This document shows, one piece after another, positions 22,309 through 24,144 of a DNA stretch of 24,144 bases. The stretch is taken from NCBI GenBank assembly GCA_017399225.1, contig JAFQEB010000050.1, positions 1 to 24,144 on the forward strand, written 5' to 3'. The position numbers and the translations under genes were made by a program. The DNA comes from Clostridia bacterium. Lineage in GTDB: Bacteria > Bacillota_A > Clostridia > Christensenellales > Aristaeellaceae. Under the pieces are notes generated by a model, which saw only the letters and a list, made by a program, of their open reading frames with translations, was not told the DNA's origin and did not search any database. Positions within the stretch are counted from its first letter, which is position 1, and each line of letters begins with the position of its first letter.

Positions 22309-23862
22309 ATGTTTGCAAGGATCATGGCCGTGGTGCTGACGGTGGTGCTGCTTTTGACGGCGGTACTCTCCGGCATTGGCTGGGTGACGCTGAAGAATCA
22401 GCAGACCGAGGCGGTGATGGAGGCGCTGCGCCGGGAGGCGCGGGAGATCGCGTACCTGGCGGCACAGCAGAGCCGCAGCAGCGACGCCCTCTGGGGCTTT
22501 GGCCGGTATGGCTTTTATGGTGGCGACGCCCGGCAGGAGGATCAGGCAAGAGCCTACCTGCAGCGAAAGGCGAAGGCGGTCTATGAGGAATACGGCGCGT
22601 ATATCCTCGTGGTGGATCGCAACGGCCGCATCATGGATAACAAGAACACCGCCCTGGCGGGGAATCCTGCCTTTGCGGCCATGATCGACGCGAAGGACAT
22701 CAACCGCGGGATGAATCAGGTGCTGCGGGGCGAGGAGATCGAGCTGCACGTCAGCGCAGGCGGCAATGATTACTTCACCGTGGGCGTGCCCTTTGTGCAG
22801 AATAATCTGGTGCTGGGCGCGGTTTTCATGCAGACCCCGGCGCAGGTGATCGAGGCCGGCGCCAGCGGTCTGCTGTGGCCGGTGATCGGCGTCGCGGCGA
22901 CAGCCTGCTTGATCGCGGGTCTGGTGCTGCTGATCTACCTGCGCGGCGTGATGAAGCCGCTGAACCGGCTGACCCATGCAGCCGCTGCCATGGCAGAGGG
23001 CGATTTTGCCGTTCGCGTGGAGACGGGCGGCTCCACCCGGGAGGTGGCGGAGCTTTCAGCAGCGTTTAACACCATGACGGAGAAGCTCAGCGAGGTGGAG
23101 GACAGCCGGCGCGAGTTCGTCGCCAATGTCAGCCATGAGCTCCGCAGCCCCATCACCGCCATTGGCGGATATGTGGAGGGAATGCTGGACGGTACCATTC
23201 CGCCCGAGGGCCACGAACGGTACCTGACCATCGTCAGCGATGAAACGAAACGGCTGTCCCGGCTGATCGGCGAGCTGCTGGCGCTGTCGCGGCTGGAGCG
23301 GGATGACGCCGCCCTGGAGCAAACGGATTTTGACGTCTGCGACCTGCTGGAGCGGGTTTTCCTGCGCCGCACGGGCGACCTGGAAAGCAAGTGCCTGGAT
23401 GTGGAATGCGACTTTGATCCGGAGCCCTGCTGCGTCCGGGCGGATATGGCCCGCATCGAGCAGGTGGCGGTCAACCTGATCGACAATGCCATCAAGTTCA
23501 CCCCGGCCGGCGGACGGATCACCCTGCAGGTGCGGGCGGATGACCGCCTGTGCACCGTGACGGTCGCGGACAACGGTATCGGCATCCTGCCGGAGGACAG
23601 GCCCCACGTGTTCGAGCGCTTCTTCACCGCCGACCGTGCCCACACCTCCGGAAAGGGCACCGGCCTTGGGCTGAGCATCTGCCAGCGCATCATGGAGATG
23701 CACGGGCAGTCCATCCGGCTGCTGGATACAGAGGAGGGTGCGGCCTTCGCCTTCACGCTGGAGAAGGGAAAACGTCCCCACCGCAGCGCGGCGGAAGACG
23801 ACGCAGAGGAATTAACCATCGATGCGGAGATTGAACCCGCGGAGGGGCTGCAAGAAACATAA
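22309..23862 (+). CDS. Membrane sensor histidine kinase
   Basis: Partner of the preceding response regulator, 517 residues. The first transmembrane helix (about 3-27, AVVLTVVLLLTAVLSGIGWV) precedes an extracytoplasmic PAS/Cache-like sensor (about 30-180, with YILVVDRNGRIMDNKN). The second helix follows (about 187-210, LLWPVIGVAATACLIAGLVL). Then come HAMP (about 211-262, RGVMKPLNRLTHAAAAMAEGDF), the HisKA dimerisation site FVANVSHELRSPI with phospho-acceptor His276, and the HATPase with VNLIDNAIKF (N-box Asn389 onward), DNGIGI, FERFF and GKGTGLGLS. All catalytic boxes are intact. The C-terminus carries an unusual acidic tail of about 28 residues rich in Glu, Asp and Ala that is not part of the catalytic domain. 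The ligand is unknown. Confidence 0.95.
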   Translation: MFARIMAVVLTVVLLLTAVLSGIGWVTLKNQQTEAVMEALRREAREIAYLAAQQSRSSDALWGFGRYGFYGGDARQEDQARAYLQRKAKAVYEEYGAYILVVDRNGRIMDNKNTALAGNPAFAAMIDAKDINRGMNQVLRGEEIELHVSAGGNDYFTVGVPFVQNNLVLGAVFMQTPAQVIEAGASGLLWPVIGVAATACLIAGLVLLIYLRGVMKPLNRLTHAAAAMAEGDFAVRVETGGSTREVAELSAAFNTMTEKLSEVEDSRREFVANVSHELRSPITAIGGYVEGMLDGTIPPEGHERYLTIVSDETKRLSRLIGELLALSRLERDDAALEQTDFDVCDLLERVFLRRTGDLESKCLDVECDFDPEPCCVRADMARIEQVAVNLIDNAIKFTPAGGRITLQVRADDRLCTVTVADNGIGILPEDRPHVFERFFTADRAHTSGKGTGLGLSICQRIMEMHGQSIRLLDTEEGAAFAFTLEKGKRPHRSAAEDDAEELTIDAEIEPAEGLQET

Positions 23863-23867
23863 ACAAG

Positions 23868-23899
23868 CGGAGACTGGCCAAAGGGCTGGTCTCCGTTTT
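23868..23899 (+). terminator. Terminator of the two-component operon
   Basis: CGGAGAC (23868-23874) pairs with GTCTCCG (23889-23895). The inner TGGCC/GGCTG extends the stem with two wobbles around loop AAAG, followed by TTTT. It starts 6 nt after the kinase stop. Confidence 0.88.
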
Positions 23900-23946
23900 G
23901 ATGAGGCGAGGATGCAACCGCAGCATTGGGCAAAGAGGGTCCGGCC

Positions 23947-23996
23947 TCATCCACCATCCTTCGGATGGTCCCCCTTCCCCCAAGGGGGAAGGTTTT
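23947..23996 (+). repeat. Palindromic repeat C (two adjacent hairpins)
   Basis: CATCCACCATCC-TTC-GGATGGT (stem 23953-23969), then CCTTCCCC (23973-23980) / GGGGAAGG (23985-23992), followed by TTTT. Its plan (CTCATCCACC head, short palindrome, CCCCTTCCCC closing hairpin) parallels repeat B with different bases. It is the kind of intergenic repeat I recall from gut Clostridia. The second hairpin with its T run could also act as a terminator. Confidence 0.6.
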
Positions 23997-24062
23997 GACG
24001 GGCAGTGAATTATACTATCAAGTGCAACACTATAGGAAATAAAAGAAGTTCATACAGATCTC

Positions 24063-24071
24063 TGGTATAAT
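24063..24071 (+). promoter_or_regulatory. Extended -10 promoter of the transposase
   Basis: TGG directly followed by TATAAT (24066-24071) is an extended -10 element. No recognisable -35 lies 17 nt upstream, so I call only the -10 region. Confidence 0.6.
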
Positions 24072-24109
24072 AGAGTTACCACACACCAGAATACCGAAAG
24101 GAGAACTGT

Positions 24110-24144
24110 ATGAACTACCATCATCTTACCATAGAAGAGCGCTG
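24110..24144 (+). CDS. IS30-family transposase, first 11 codons
   Basis: The frame reads MNYHHLTIEER before the window ends. This opening (MNYxHLTxEER) is the characteristic start of IS30-family transposases, whose helix-turn-helix begins just after it. AAAGGAG (24097-24103) precedes the ATG by 6 nt. Only the start is visible, so intactness cannot be judged. Confidence 0.75.
   Translation, partial: MNYHHLTIEER

Larger units (their letters stand above)
24009..24144 (+). mobile_element. Left part of an IS30-family insertion sequence (truncated by window)
   Basis: From about 24009 the base composition drops sharply to AT-rich. The segment has CTATCAAGTGCAACACTATAG (imperfect inverted repeat 24015-24035, AGTG-CAA-CACT core) at its left, likely the terminal region. 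It then has a promoter and the start of a transposase. The exact left end and the target duplication cannot be fixed because the right end is outside the window. Confidence 0.6.

Overview
The window is a GC-rich stretch (about 60% by eye) of what looks like a chromosomal contig from a member of the Clostridia (Bacillota), probably an uncultured gut lineage. The evidence is gene order and family membership: recJ-rel-dtd-MBL hydrolase-hemZ and zapA-U32 peptidase-mutS2 are arrangements typical of Clostridia, HemZ and MutS2 are Firmicutes-type proteins, and the promoters are sigma-A-like. I cannot name a genus.

Layout. (1) Positions 1-4716, minus strand: a branched-chain amino acid operon read ilvB-ilvN-ilvC-ilvD (ilvD runs off the left edge). 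It is preceded by a strong promoter, a 36-codon leader peptide packed with Leu/Ile/Val codons, and a strong intrinsic terminator. This is the architecture of ribosome-mediated attenuation, not the T-box usual in Firmicutes. (2) 4784-4981, plus strand: a tRNA-Ser(CGA) with its own promoter and a bidirectional terminator. (3) 4988-7129, minus strand: an alpha/beta-hydrolase esterase and a FliB-type cysteine-rich protein. (4) 7278-14826, plus strand: recJ, bifunctional rel, dtd, a metallo-beta-lactamase-fold hydrolase and hemZ. (5) 15202-21543, plus strand: cyclophilin, zapA, a U32 peptidase-family protein, mutS2 and a small P-loop kinase-like protein that lacks an ATG. (6) 21604-23899, plus strand: an OmpR-type response regulator and its sensor kinase, closed by a terminator. 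(7) 23947-24144: a palindromic repeat, then the first codons of an IS30-type transposase cut by the window edge.

How the parts work together. The ilv genes encode acetolactate synthase (large and small subunits), ketol-acid reductoisomerase and dihydroxy-acid dehydratase, three consecutive steps to valine and isoleucine precursors, apparently controlled by charging of Leu/Ile/Val tRNAs. Rel sets (p)ppGpp levels, Dtd proofreads D-aminoacyl-tRNA, and MutS2 acts in ribosome rescue or recombination control, so much of the window concerns amino acid supply and translation quality.

The main non-genic signal is a family of roughly 60-115 bp palindromic repeats. Five copies sit directly after stop codons (ilvC, rel, dtd, hemZ, U32 gene), and a second repeat type sits beside hemZ. 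One repeat-bearing junction coincides with an MBL hydrolase that ends exactly at its last metal-binding histidine. I found no CRISPR array, prophage, toxin-antitoxin pair or defence island. The most notable candidates are the ilv leader attenuator, the stop-codon-abutting repeat family and the probable AUC start of the kinase-like gene.
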